Part shown: positions 44,723 through 52,857 of the stretch, piece after piece
Numbering within the stretch: the first letter of the stretch is position 1
Layout: each line of letters opens with the position of its first letter
From: Comamonas avium
GTDB lineage: Bacteria > Pseudomonadota > Gammaproteobacteria > Burkholderiales > Burkholderiaceae_C
Length of the DNA: 64,000 nucleotides
Assembly (NCBI RefSeq): GCF_014836675.1
Contig: NZ_JACSQK010000008.1
Span: 62,001 to 126,000 of the forward strand
Direction of reading: 5' to 3'
Position numbers and translations under genes: made by a program
The notes under the pieces: model-generated
What the model was told of the DNA's origin: nothing
The model's database searches: none
The model's input: the letters and a program-made list of their open reading frames with translations, nothing else

Positions 44723-45919
44723 TTACTGCGAGGGCGGGGCAGGCTCTGCCGGCATCAATTGCACACGCGTGCCAGCCGGCAAACCGCCCAGGCGGCCAGC
44801 CAGCACCACCTGGTCGGCTTGCAGGCCCGCATCGATTGCAACCCATGTCTGTGCCTCTCCCACACTTTGCACGCCCAGCTTGACTGGGGTGTGCATGACC
44901 ACGTTGTTTTGCACGGTCTGCACATAGGGCAGGGGCTGATCGGTGCGTACAGCATGCAGCGGTACCGCCAGGGCCTCGGTACTGCCCGTCTGAATAAATC
45001 CTTCTACATACATGCCAGGGCGCAGCTGGCTGGCGCTCTGGGATGCAAGCTGCAGATACACGGGCACTGCGCGGTTGCTTTCCAGCGCGCTGGGGTTGAT
45101 GCGTACCACCCGGGCTTGCAGGTTCTGTGCAGCCTGCCCGTTGCTTGCACGCAGCAGCAGCTGGGCCGTTTGCCCAACGTGCACGGAGGCGGAGTCATTG
45201 GCGGGCAGCTGTACCTGCAGCTCTAAAGCCGAGAGGTCAACCACCTCGACAATCGCTGCTTCTACATTCACCCGTTCACCGTTTTGCACCATGCGCCGCG
45301 CCACCTGGCCCGCAATGGGGCTGCGCAATACGGTGTCATCCAGACTCTTGCGGGCACCGTCCTGTGCTGCGCGAGCGGCCGCGTAGTTGGCCTCCGCGGC
45401 TTGTAAATTGGCAGACGAGGTGCTCAGCGCTGTGCTGGAAATAAAACCTTTTTCAACCAGTGCGCGGTTGTTGTCGTACTGGCGCTGCTCAATAGCCACC
45501 CGCGCCTGTGCTGCATCGGCTTGCAGCTTGGCCTGGCGAAAGCGGGCATCTGATTCGGTGGGGTCGATACGGGCAATCACCTGGCCCTGCGCTACCGCAT
45601 CACCTTCGCGGACCTGTAAATCACGCAGCTCCCCGGGAATGCGGGCTTTGACAACTGCACTGTTGACCGCTGACAGGCTGCCAGTAATGGCAATACCCAG
45701 CGGCATGGCACGGGGGCGCGCTAGCAGCCATTCTTCAGGTGGAATGCGCAAGCTGGGGGGCGGGCTTGTCACGCTGGTCTGCAGTGCTTCTTTTTTGGCA
45801 CTGCGGCTTTCCAGCGCGCGCCACATGCCCCACACAATGGCCAGCACGCTGACGACGGCCAGCAGCCACATCCATGTGGGAAGGCGGCGCGAAGTTGCGG
45901 GTTGAGCAGGCTGTGTCAT
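44723..45919 (-). CDS. RND efflux periplasmic adaptor (membrane fusion protein)
   Basis: A 398-aa protein with an N-terminal membrane anchor (about 13-33, PTWMWLLAVVSVLAIVWGMW) and the HlyD/AcrA order: a biotinyl-lipoyl half motif (RIPGELRDLQVREGDAVAQGQVIARID, about 92-118), an alpha-hairpin (120-190), the second half motif (LRSPIAGQVARRMVQNGERV) and a beta-barrel. Its start overlaps the TetR stop by 4 bp. Confidence 0.92.
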   Translation of the reverse strand: MTQPAQPATSRRLPTWMWLLAVVSVLAIVWGMWRALESRSAKKEALQTSVTSPPPSLRIPPEEWLLARPRAMPLGIAITGSLSAVNSAVVKARIPGELRDLQVREGDAVAQGQVIARIDPTESDARFRQAKLQADAAQARVAIEQRQYDNNRALVEKGFISSTALSTSSANLQAAEANYAAARAAQDGARKSLDDTVLRSPIAGQVARRMVQNGERVNVEAAIVEVVDLSALELQVQLPANDSASVHVGQTAQLLLRASNGQAAQNLQARVVRINPSALESNRAVPVYLQLASQSASQLRPGMYVEGFIQTGSTEALAVPLHAVRTDQPLPYVQTVQNNVVMHTPVKLGVQSVGEAQTWVAIDAGLQADQVVLAGRLGGLPAGTRVQLMPAEPAPPSQ

Positions 45920-46572
45920 GCCGCAGATGCAGCCAAGCCGCGCAAGAGGTTGTCAATATGGGTCGCAAAATAGACTTCAGCACTGACACCCATGGACTGC
46001 GGGTAGCAAACGCCCATCGAATGGCGCCACTGGATGTAAGAGAACATGGGCGTCACGATCAAGTGGATGCCGGCGTCCAGATCCACGTTGCGAAACTCCC
46101 CGCGTGCGATGCCGCGCGCCAAAATGCAGCGGATCAGGGCGTTGCCGGGGTAGATGACTTCTTCCAGGTAAAACGTCGCCAGTTCTGGGAAATTACAGCA
46201 CTCGCTGCTCATCAGCTTGCAAATGCCACCAGCCGGCGAGTGCGCAATGCACTCCAGCCACACCGCAAATGCATACCGCACCAAATCCGGCGTACTGCCT
46301 TCAAAGTCTTGCAGCTGTGCCTGCCATTCAGCAAAACGCCCTGCGATGTTTTCACGCACCACGGCTTTGAGCAATGCCTCTTTACTGGGGTAGTACAGAA
46401 ACAAAGTTCCTTTGGAAACGTTGGCCAGCGCGGCCACTTCCTCCACCCGTGTTGCGGCATAGCCTTTCTCTACAAAAAGGCGGGTTGCAGCCTCCAGCAG
46501 CTCTGCAGGGCGCGCCTCTTTACGGCGTGCGCGGCGCGATGGTGCGGGGGCAGGGGTGGGGACAGTGCTCAA
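45916..46572 (-). CDS. TetR-family regulator of the RND efflux operon
   Basis: A 218-aa TetR protein. The HTH is LLEAATRLFVEKGYAATRVEE followed by VAALANVSKGTLFLYYPSKEALLKAV (about 24-72). It is the first gene of a three-gene operon (regulator-adaptor-RND pump) with 4-bp overlap to the adaptor, so it should autoregulate. A perfect operator-like dyad lies 30 bp upstream. Pump substrates would be expected as inducers. Confidence 0.9.
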   Translation of the reverse strand: MSTVPTPAPAPSRRARRKEARPAELLEAATRLFVEKGYAATRVEEVAALANVSKGTLFLYYPSKEALLKAVVRENIAGRFAEWQAQLQDFEGSTPDLVRYAFAVWLECIAHSPAGGICKLMSSECCNFPELATFYLEEVIYPGNALIRCILARGIARGEFRNVDLDAGIHLIVTPMFSYIQWRHSMGVCYPQSMGVSAEVYFATHIDNLLRGLAASAA

Positions 46573-46601
46573 AATGCCAGAAAAAGTGGGATGGGTTGAA
46601 A

Positions 46602-46615
46602 TGACCAGGTGGTCA
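46602..46615. promoter_or_regulatory. Probable TetR operator TGACCA-GG-TGGTCA
   Basis: A perfect 6-bp inverted repeat with a 2-bp centre, 30 bp upstream of the TetR start. It has the size and symmetry of TetR-family sites and lies where the operon promoter must be. Confidence 0.7.
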
Positions 46616-46726
46616 GTAAATGCAATATAAAAAACTGTGGAACAGCCGTCAAGCCAGCTTAATGTCCTACAGTTAAGCGCTCACCGCCTGTCAGCCAGCA
46701 TCGCTGACTCAGTGTAAAAATGCCGC

Positions 46727-47263
46727 ATGCAAGAAATTATTTATTTAGGTGGTGGCTGTTTTTGGTGCACCGAGGCTGTGTTTGACCGGGTTCAGGGCGT
46801 GCTGGATGTAGAAAGTGGCTATGCCAACGGGCAAGTACCCAACCCCAGCTATGAGCAGATCTGCGAAGGAACGACGGGGCATGCTGAGGTGGTCAAGCTG
46901 ACGTTTGATCCGCAGCAGATCGACTTGCAAGCCGTGCTGGAAATCTTTTTTGGTACCCACAACCCCACCACGCTCAATCGCCAGGGCAACGATGTGGGAA
47001 CCCAATACCGTAGCGGCATCTACACCACGTCCAGTCAGCAAAACGATATTGCTACCCGTTTTGTGCAGGCACTCAACGAGCAGAACCTCTTTGGTGTACC
47101 CGTCGTGACCGAGGTGCAGCCACTGCAAAGCTATTGGCCTGCAGAGTCATACCACCAAGATTACTTTGCCAACAATCCGCACCAGGCTTACTGTGCTTAC
47201 GTGGTGGGGCCCAAGGTGCACAAGTTTCTGCAGACTTTCTCGCAATACGCCAAGAAAGACTAA
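46727..47263 (+). CDS. msrA: Peptide-methionine (S)-S-oxide reductase
   Basis: A 178-aa enzyme. The catalytic motif GCFWCTEAVF (Cys near 12) is followed by the conserved VESGYANGQVPNPSYEQIC, GTTGHAEVV and YRSGIY segments. It repairs methionine-S-sulfoxide in proteins with thioredoxin as reductant. No fused MsrB domain; the length is that of the free-standing enzyme. Confidence 0.95.
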   Translation: MQEIIYLGGGCFWCTEAVFDRVQGVLDVESGYANGQVPNPSYEQICEGTTGHAEVVKLTFDPQQIDLQAVLEIFFGTHNPTTLNRQGNDVGTQYRSGIYTTSSQQNDIATRFVQALNEQNLFGVPVVTEVQPLQSYWPAESYHQDYFANNPHQAYCAYVVGPKVHKFLQTFSQYAKKD

Positions 47264-47306
47264 AACCAGCGCCTTACAAAGGTTGCTGCGCTGGTTTGTG
47301 CGGGCA

Positions 47307-47327
47307 TAATGCAACTGTATTGCGTTA
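47307..47327. promoter_or_regulatory. Probable Zur/Fur-type operator: TAATGCAA-CTGTA-TTGCGTTA
   Basis: Eight-base arms with one mismatch (TAATGCAA against TAACGCAA) are separated by 5 bases. It overlaps a CATAAT -10-like hexamer (47305-47310) and ends 10 bp before the regulator's ATG. Placement suggests autoregulation of the Fur-family gene and of the genes behind it. Confidence 0.55.
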
Positions 47328-47337
47328 ATGCGCCCTC

Positions 47338-47811
47338 ATGCCCACACACCCAACACCCACCGCTTTGACATTGCCTGCAGGCATGCGTGCCACGCGTGCT
47401 GTGCAGGCTTTGCTGTCTTTGTTGCCCAAGCAGCCACAAGCTGGCTGGACCGAGCCGCTGGTTGAAGCGGCTTTGCACGAGCAGGGCGTACCAGTGAACC
47501 GTGTGACGGTATACCGCGCGCTGGATCGGCTGGCCCACGCAGGATTGCTGCAGCGCACGGTTAACGCACAGCGCATCACCCATTATTTTGTGGTGGATGC
47601 CACAGCCCCCACCGCCTCGGCACACCTGGAGTGCACGGCCTGCCACCAGCACATCACGCTGGACCCGGGTGCCGCCGCTGTGCAGGCTGCGCTGCACGCC
47701 TTGCGCGAAGCCCTGGTGCAAAGCACGGGAGTGCATAAGCCAATGCTGGATGTTGCTGTGCAAGGCGAATGCGCACAGTGCGCTGGTGACGCAAAACCCC
47801 CGTTTTTTTAA
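47338..47811 (+). CDS. Fur-family metalloregulator, probably Zur-like
   Basis: A 157-aa protein. The winged helix includes VNRVTVYRALDRLAHAGLLQRTV (near 52-74), the Fur recognition region. The dimerisation domain carries HLECTACHQH (near 98) and a C-terminal ECAQC (near 147), the two Cys pairs of a structural zinc site. Assignment to zinc rests on the neighbours: a His-rich exported protein and a ZnuD-like receptor. No ribosome site is obvious, so the start could be at Met16 instead. Confidence 0.8.
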   Translation: MPTHPTPTALTLPAGMRATRAVQALLSLLPKQPQAGWTEPLVEAALHEQGVPVNRVTVYRALDRLAHAGLLQRTVNAQRITHYFVVDATAPTASAHLECTACHQHITLDPGAAAVQAALHALREALVQSTGVHKPMLDVAVQGECAQCAGDAKPPFF

Positions 47812-47830
47812 CCACCCCTCAAGAGGAACT

Positions 47831-48133
47831 ATGAAATCACTGATCTGCACAGCTGCAGCGGCATGCCTGCTGGCAATGCCGGCATGGGCGCACGACCACG
47901 GTCATGCCCCCGATGCTGCGAACAAGACTTCGGCGCAGACGCAACCTGCCAGGCAATTGGATGCGCATACTCTGCAAGACATTGAGCGCCACCGCAGCAT
48001 GGCCCGCGCACACGAGCAGGCCGCGCAATGCCTGGCATCAGGAAAATCGTATGACGATTGCCTCAAACAGTTGCAAGCCAGCTGCAAGGGACTGGCTTTG
48101 GGTAAAAACTGCGGCATGCGCCACAGCCATTAA
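47831..48133 (+). CDS. Small His-rich periplasmic protein of the zinc cluster
   Basis: 100 aa; ATG at 47831 with AGAGGA 5 bases upstream, 19 bp after the Fur-family stop. A clear signal peptide (MKSLICTAAAACLLAMPAWA) is followed by HDHGHAPD, an obvious metal-binding sequence at the mature N-terminus, and the protein ends CGMRHSH. Four Cys in the C-terminal half (AAQCLASGKSYDDCLKQL, ASCKGLALGKNC) could form two disulfides. The predicted role is periplasmic zinc binding or delivery; no known family recognised. Confidence 0.75.
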   Translation: MKSLICTAAAACLLAMPAWAHDHGHAPDAANKTSAQTQPARQLDAHTLQDIERHRSMARAHEQAAQCLASGKSYDDCLKQLQASCKGLALGKNCGMRHSH

Positions 48134-48152
48134 GGTGTAGCCCTTTCAAGCT

Positions 48153-48518
48153 ATGAACTTGTTTTCCCGCATGCACGCTCTGCGCACGCCCTTGCTGGGG
48201 TGGTGGCTGGCCATGGCTTTGGTGCTGGCACCGGCCTTGGGACGCATGCACGAGGTGCTTCATGCACCACAACTGACACAGCAGACCCAGGCCGCCGAAC
48301 ATACCCATGGCGTAGCTGCATGGTTTGCCGGGCACGATGCCCTTGCTTGTCTGGTTATTGATCAATTGGGGCATGGTGCCAGCGCTACGCCACCAGCTGT
48401 TGCGGTCATCCATCCGCAGCCTGCACAGCCCCCAGAATGGACCAGTGAAGCGCATTTGCTTCCGTCACCCATTCGTATTTTTCTGGCCCGCGCTCCGCCA
48501 GAAGGCTTCATGGCCTGA
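48153..48518 (+). CDS. Small exported or membrane protein of the zinc cluster
   Basis: 121 aa with an N-terminal hydrophobic segment (about 12-30, PLLGWWLAMALVLAPALG) that is a signal peptide or anchor. Scattered His residues (RMHEVLHAP, EHTHGVAAWFAGHDALAC, DQLGHG) resemble metal-handling DUF2946-like proteins found beside TonB receptors. It lies 19 bp after the His-rich protein gene and upstream of the receptor. Function inferred from context only. Confidence 0.65.
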   Translation: MNLFSRMHALRTPLLGWWLAMALVLAPALGRMHEVLHAPQLTQQTQAAEHTHGVAAWFAGHDALACLVIDQLGHGASATPPAVAVIHPQPAQPPEWTSEAHLLPSPIRIFLARAPPEGFMA

Positions 48519-48540
48519 ACAGGCCTTTGTTATTTCTCTC

Positions 48541-48591
48541 AAAAAATGAGCTGTCAGCGCTTTATGCATGAGCGCTAGAGGCATTTTTTAT
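48541..48591. repeat. Structured intergenic repeat, copy 4 (short form)
   Basis: AAAAAATGAGCTGTCAGCGCT ... AGCGCTAGAGGCATTTTTT: the outer arms AAAAATG/CATTTTT and inner AGCGCT/AGCGCT pair, without the central TATCTGAAA hairpin of copies 1-2. It lies between the small zinc-cluster protein and the TonB receptor. Confidence 0.6.
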
Positions 48592-48714
48592 TCAAATTTT
48601 CTGATGCACTGCCACGGCTGACCCCGTGCTGCAGCCGCTGTCTGCTGCCTGCGTCCTGAACGGCTGGGCTCGCAGCGCCTGCGTGCGTCTTCGGTACAGA
48701 GATACATAGACATC

Positions 48715-50769
48715 ATGAAGCCTTTGCATTCAAAGACTTGGAATCCGCACTTTTTCCACCCCGTAGCTCTGGCTGCAACCTTGTACGTGGCGCATGTGCA
48801 CGCCGCGCTGGCACAAGACAGCGCGCCTGCCCAAGAAACCACACACTTGCCCAGCGTGACCGTCACGGCCACAGGCCTGGGGCTGGCGGCGCAAGATATG
48901 GCGGCTCCTGTCAGCGTGCTGGATGGACAAGCCTGGCAACTGCGCCGCAGTGCCACGCTGGGCGACAGCCTGACGGGTGAGCCGGGCATCCACGCTACCC
49001 ACTTTGGTGCTGGGGCCAGCCGCCCCATCATCCGCGGTATGGACGGCCCGCGCGTGGGCGTGCTGGCCAATGGCATGGAGCTGCACGATGCCTCCACCAT
49101 CAGCCCCGACCACGCCGTGGCCACCGAGCCTTTGCTGATTAAACAAGTTGAAATTCTGCGAGGCCCGGCAGCCTTGGTGCATGGCGGCGCCGTTGGCGGC
49201 GTTGTCAATGTGGTGGACGAGAAAGTGCCCACGCAACGCCCTTCAAAAGCTGTGGAAGGCGCGGCAGAAGTGCGCTGGGGCAGTGCAGCCAATGAAAAGA
49301 GCGGTGCCATGGGCCTGACGACGGGTGCAGGCCCGCTGGTGTTGCGGGTAGAAGCCGCAGGCCGTAACGCCAGCGACTACCGCGCAGGCCGTGGCTGGCG
49401 CAGCGAAGAAGGCGCTCGCAAAGTGCCCGGCAGTTACAGCCAGGGCAGCACCGGCAGCATGGGCCTGTCCTGGGTGGGAAGCGACGGCTATCTGGGCGCC
49501 GCCTATACCACCCAGCGTGCTGAGTACGGCTTGCCCGGCCATGAACACAGCGACTGCCATCCCCATGGCGATCACCTGCACTGTGGCTCCCACGGGGGCC
49601 ATGTGCACGAAGAGGGTGAGGGCACACCGATTGTTGATATGACCAGCCACCGCTGGGATGTACGCGGTGAGTGGCGTGCGCCGGTGGCGGGCATTGAAGC
49701 GCTGCGCTTTAAGGGCAGCCATACACGCTACGCCCACGATGAACTCGAAGGCGATGAGGTGGCAACGCAGTTTCGCAACCGCGCACACGACGCGCGCTTC
49801 GAGCTGCAGCACGCCCCCATTGCCGGCTGGCGCGGTTTGCTGGGCTTGCACACCGGGCAACGCAATTTCCGCGCGGATGGCGAGGAAGCCTATGTCGAGC
49901 CCACCCGCACCCAGAAGTGGGGCGTGTTCATGCTCGAAGAGATGAAAACAGGTGACTGGCGCTGGCAGGCCGCGTTGCGCCATGACCAGCAAAGCGTCAA
50001 GGCGCTGCAAAGCCAGGTCGAGCGCAACCATAGCGGCAGCTCTGCTTCGCTGGGCACGGTCTGGCATTTTCAACCGGGCTGGCAGGCAAGCGCATCGTTC
50101 AGCCATGCAGTGCGCCTGCCTTCGGCCGAAGAGCTGTTTGCCAATGGGCCACACATGGCCACCAACAGCTGGGAGGTGGGTGACCACAACCTGAGCAAAG
50201 AAACCAGCAACGCATGGGACATCGGTTTGCGCAAAACCGCAGGGGCCACCACCTGGAGTGCCAATGCCTACCACCACCAGATTCAAGGCTATATCTACGG
50301 TCGCACAGTGGATGCGCACGATGGCTTTCAGCTGCAGCACTACACGCAGGCCAATGCCCGCTTTACGGGAGTAGAAGCCCAGGTGCGCCAGCGTATCAAC
50401 CGCTTTGTGGGTGTCAGCCTGTTTGGTGATCTGGTGCGTGCCAAGCTGGCCAGTGGTGAACACCTGCCGCGTATTCCGGCTGCCCGCATGGGCCTGCGGG
50501 TGGATGGCAGCTGGAAGGGCTGGGAAGGGCAGGCCGAATGGGCGCAAGTAATGCGCCAAAACCGTACGGCCGAATACGAAACAGCTACGGGCGGCTACGG
50601 CATGCTCAATCTGGCTGCCAGCTACCGCTTTAGCAACAGTCCGCTGCAACTGACGGTGAAGGCCGAGAATTTGACGGACCGGCTGGGCTACGCCCACACC
50701 TCGGCCATCAAACGCGCTGCACCACTGAAAGGGCGCAATATCACCGTAGGTCTGCGCATGGACTTTTAA
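48715..50769 (+). CDS. znuD: TonB-dependent outer-membrane receptor, ZnuD-like zinc receptor
   Basis: A 684-aa receptor. Signal peptide (1-34), plug domain (SVTVTATGLGLAA TonB-box region near 45; LTGEPGIHATHFGAGASRPIIRGMDGPRVGVL split near 85-115; PAALVHGGAVGGVVNVVDEK near 145) and a beta-barrel ending in the aromatic GLRMDF. An extracellular loop at about residues 276-305 is rich in His (GHEHSDCHPHGDHLHC and more), the hallmark of ZnuD zinc receptors. It imports zinc across the outer membrane with TonB energy; the neighbouring Fur-family gene probably represses it in zinc-replete cells. Confidence 0.88.
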   Translation: MKPLHSKTWNPHFFHPVALAATLYVAHVHAALAQDSAPAQETTHLPSVTVTATGLGLAAQDMAAPVSVLDGQAWQLRRSATLGDSLTGEPGIHATHFGAGASRPIIRGMDGPRVGVLANGMELHDASTISPDHAVATEPLLIKQVEILRGPAALVHGGAVGGVVNVVDEKVPTQRPSKAVEGAAEVRWGSAANEKSGAMGLTTGAGPLVLRVEAAGRNASDYRAGRGWRSEEGARKVPGSYSQGSTGSMGLSWVGSDGYLGAAYTTQRAEYGLPGHEHSDCHPHGDHLHCGSHGGHVHEEGEGTPIVDMTSHRWDVRGEWRAPVAGIEALRFKGSHTRYAHDELEGDEVATQFRNRAHDARFELQHAPIAGWRGLLGLHTGQRNFRADGEEAYVEPTRTQKWGVFMLEEMKTGDWRWQAALRHDQQSVKALQSQVERNHSGSSASLGTVWHFQPGWQASASFSHAVRLPSAEELFANGPHMATNSWEVGDHNLSKETSNAWDIGLRKTAGATTWSANAYHHQIQGYIYGRTVDAHDGFQLQHYTQANARFTGVEAQVRQRINRFVGVSLFGDLVRAKLASGEHLPRIPAARMGLRVDGSWKGWEGQAEWAQVMRQNRTAEYETATGGYGMLNLAASYRFSNSPLQLTVKAENLTDRLGYAHTSAIKRAAPLKGRNITVGLRMDF

Positions 50770-50776
50770 CGACGAT

Positions 50777-50897
50777 GAGCAGCTAACACCACCTAGCAAA
50801 TCGCAGATTTGCGACTGAGACGAAATGAGAAGCCGCAGGCAGTACAGGCGTACGACAAGGCGAGGCAACGACGTATCAGAGGTGGTGTTAGCGGCTC
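50777..50897. repeat. Long inverted repeat enclosing a structured ~85-bp core
   Basis: GAGCAGCTAACACCACCT (50777-50794) pairs with AGGTGGTGTTAGCGGCTC (50880-50897), 17 of 18 positions. Inside lies a small hairpin TCGCA-GATT-TGCGA and a purine-rich stretch with GGCAAG/GGCGAGG words. It begins 8 bp after the TonB receptor stop. It may be a dispersed repetitive element or a structured 3' UTR. The rest of 50770-51221 holds no gene I can support. Confidence 0.6.
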
Positions 50898-51194
50898 TGA
50901 GCCAGGCATTTGCACTGTGCGTGGCATGGCTTCACCCATGGTGCAACTGCGAAGCACAGCCCGGCAAGCTGCCGGTGCTGCCTTCGGTTTTTTATTTGGC
51001 CAAGACTTCAACGTCGTTTTTGCGGGGCTATGTAATGACTTGGCACGGTCATGCACCCAACTGAAGGTGGCATGTTGTGCAGCCACGGCCAAGATTGAGA
51101 GCAAGCGTATCTTCAAGCTCTCTTGCTCACCATGAACACACGATTGGCGCTTTGTGAGTTGACTGCCTTCAAGCTGCCACCTAGAATCAAAGCT

Positions 51195-51212
51195 CTACTT
51201 AACGTCAGGTTG
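51195..51212. promoter_or_regulatory. Operator-like motif upstream of the MerR gene
   Basis: CTACTTAACGTCAGGTTG, which shares ACTTAACGT[C/A]AGGTTG (one mismatch in 16) with 51672-51687 before the MFS gene. The core CTTAACGT-AGG is a near-dyad of the kind bound by MerR-family regulators. It ends 9 bp before the MerR ATG. Confidence 0.6.
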
Positions 51213-51221
51213 TGTTTTTTC

Positions 51222-51623
51222 ATGTCGTCATCCCAGGCTCTTTTGCAGATCGGTGAACTCGCTCAACGGGCGGGGGTCAGCCACCGCACCATTCATTACT
51301 ATGAACGAATGGGTCTGCTGCGTCCTGCAGAGCGCGAAGGCGCGGGCTATCGATACTATGACGGGCAGGCCGTGCAGCGGCTGGAGAAGATTGCCGCTTT
51401 AAAGAGTCTGGGCCTCAGCCTGGAAGAGATCAGTCAGGTCATTGATCTGTACTTTGATGACCCCAGCGGTATCAAAGGCAAGGAGGAGGTATTGAAGATT
51501 CTGCAAACCCAGCTGCAGGCCACGCGCAGCAAGCTGGGCGAAATGCAGGCTTTCGAGCGTGACCTTGTGGCCAATATTGCGCGCATGAAAACGCTCATCG
51601 AAGTGGCACGTAAACAGTCGTAA
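51222..51623 (+). CDS. MerR-family transcriptional regulator
   Basis: 133 aa from the ATG at 51222; an upstream extension in frame is not family-like. HTH: LQIGELAQRAGVSHRTIHYYERMGLL (about 8-33), then the wing (RYYDGQAVQRL) and a dimerisation coiled coil (about 85-130). There are no effector-site Cys residues, so this is not a metal sensor of the CueR/MerR kind; a drug or small-molecule sensor is more likely. The motif shared with the next gene's promoter suggests that it regulates itself and the MFS operon. Confidence 0.88.
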   Translation: MSSSQALLQIGELAQRAGVSHRTIHYYERMGLLRPAEREGAGYRYYDGQAVQRLEKIAALKSLGLSLEEISQVIDLYFDDPSGIKGKEEVLKILQTQLQATRSKLGEMQAFERDLVANIARMKTLIEVARKQS

Positions 51624-51667
51624 TCCAGATGGGGAGGCTTTGCGTCGCCCCTTTTTTTAAGTTGAAT

Positions 51668-51687
51668 CTACACTTAACGTAAGGTTG
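51668..51687. promoter_or_regulatory. Operator-like motif upstream of the MFS gene
   Basis: CTACACTTAACGTAAGGTTG, the partner of 51195-51212. It ends 6 bp before the MFS ATG, and its AAGG doubles as the ribosome-binding site, so a bound regulator would cover the transcription or translation start directly. Confidence 0.6.
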
Positions 51688-51693
51688 ATTTTG

Positions 51694-52857
51694 ATGAAAA
51701 CCCAAAATTACCGATTGCTGCTGCTCCTGATGCTGGGGGCTGTGCTGATAGTTGGCCAGCTCTATGTCACGCTGCCGATGACCTCGGCACTCGCATCAAA
51801 TTGGCAGGTCACAACAGGACAAGCGGCCTGGGCAGGCAGTGCCTTTGGTTTTGCCTATGCGGCTGGTTTTTTGCTGCTGGGCAGCGTGTCAGATCGCCAC
51901 GGCAGGAGAACAGTACTGCTGTTCAGTCTGGTAGCTACGGCTGGCGCCAGTGTCGTGGTGGCGATTGCACCCAGTTTCAACATGCTGCTGGGGGCACGGG
52001 CATTGCAGGGCTTGGCGGCGGCAGGTTTTCCACCCGCTGCATTGGCACTGGTGGCAGAAACGTTGCCACCGGGGCGTCGCCCACTGGGTATTTCCTTGCT
52101 GAGCTTTGCCTTTCTGGCGGCAGCGCCAGCCGCCCAATTGCTTGCAGCGCAGTTCGCTGGTCTGGGCCTGCACGTCATCATGCTGGCATTGGCAGCTGGG
52201 TATGTCCTGCTAGCCGTTGGTTTGTATCGTTTATTACCAACTGGCATGGCGCGCGAAAAAAAGGGTGCTATTGCAGCGAACCCCGTGCCGATGTGGCGGC
52301 AAACACAACTGATGGGGGCATGGATGGCCGCTTGCACCGTGTTATTTGCTTTCGTCAGCTTGCACGCAGGTGCCCAAATCACCGGTTTTTCAGAAAACCA
52401 GCTGCAAACCCTGCGCCTTGCTGGCTTGCCACCATTGCTGATCTGCCTTGTGGCGGCACGGCTGGTCAGCCGGGTAGGGCCAGTGCCTACCGCGCGCGCA
52501 GGCCTGGTGCTGTCGGCCATTGCACTGATGGTTGGATTACTCGATGGCTTTGGGTGGGTAGCAGCGGCCAGCGTGCTGCTGTCAGCTGGCATTGCGCTGG
52601 CTGTGCCGGGGCTGATTGGCACCGTCGCAAGCAGAGCAACGGCCGACTTTCGTGCTCGGGCCATGTCGCTCTACACCTTTTTCTTGTTTGTTGGCGCCAG
52701 CATCGCGTCGCCCGTTGCGCAGGCGTTGGCACCGCATGGCTGGAGTGCACTGCTATGGGCACCCATCGCTGCATTGCTGGGAGCGGCGGCTGTGGTCAAT
52801 GGCTGGTCGTCGCGCAGCCCTTCAGTTCCTCAACCGTCGGAGCACCGTATTTCATGA
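51694..52857 (+). CDS. MFS transporter, drug-efflux type
   Basis: 387 aa from the ATG at 51694. About twelve transmembrane helices; loop 2-3 has the MFS signature GSVSDRHGRRTVLL (about 64-77) and helix 5 a PAAQLLAAQ motif typical of antiporters. It is the first gene of a MerR-controlled group followed without a gap by a RidA-like gene (4-bp ATGA overlap). Likely exports a toxic small molecule; substrate unknown. Confidence 0.88.
   Translation: MKTQNYRLLLLLMLGAVLIVGQLYVTLPMTSALASNWQVTTGQAAWAGSAFGFAYAAGFLLLGSVSDRHGRRTVLLFSLVATAGASVVVAIAPSFNMLLGARALQGLAAAGFPPAALALVAETLPPGRRPLGISLLSFAFLAAAPAAQLLAAQFAGLGLHVIMLALAAGYVLLAVGLYRLLPTGMAREKKGAIAANPVPMWRQTQLMGAWMAACTVLFAFVSLHAGAQITGFSENQLQTLRLAGLPPLLICLVAARLVSRVGPVPTARAGLVLSAIALMVGLLDGFGWVAAASVLLSAGIALAVPGLIGTVASRATADFRARAMSLYTFFLFVGASIASPVAQALAPHGWSALLWAPIAALLGAAAVVNGWSSRSPSVPQPSEHRIS

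Noticed and set aside
49243-50868. 541-codon minus-strand frame inside the TonB receptor
   Set aside because: Antisense shadow of the beta-barrel region; the + strand has signal peptide, plug and barrel features.
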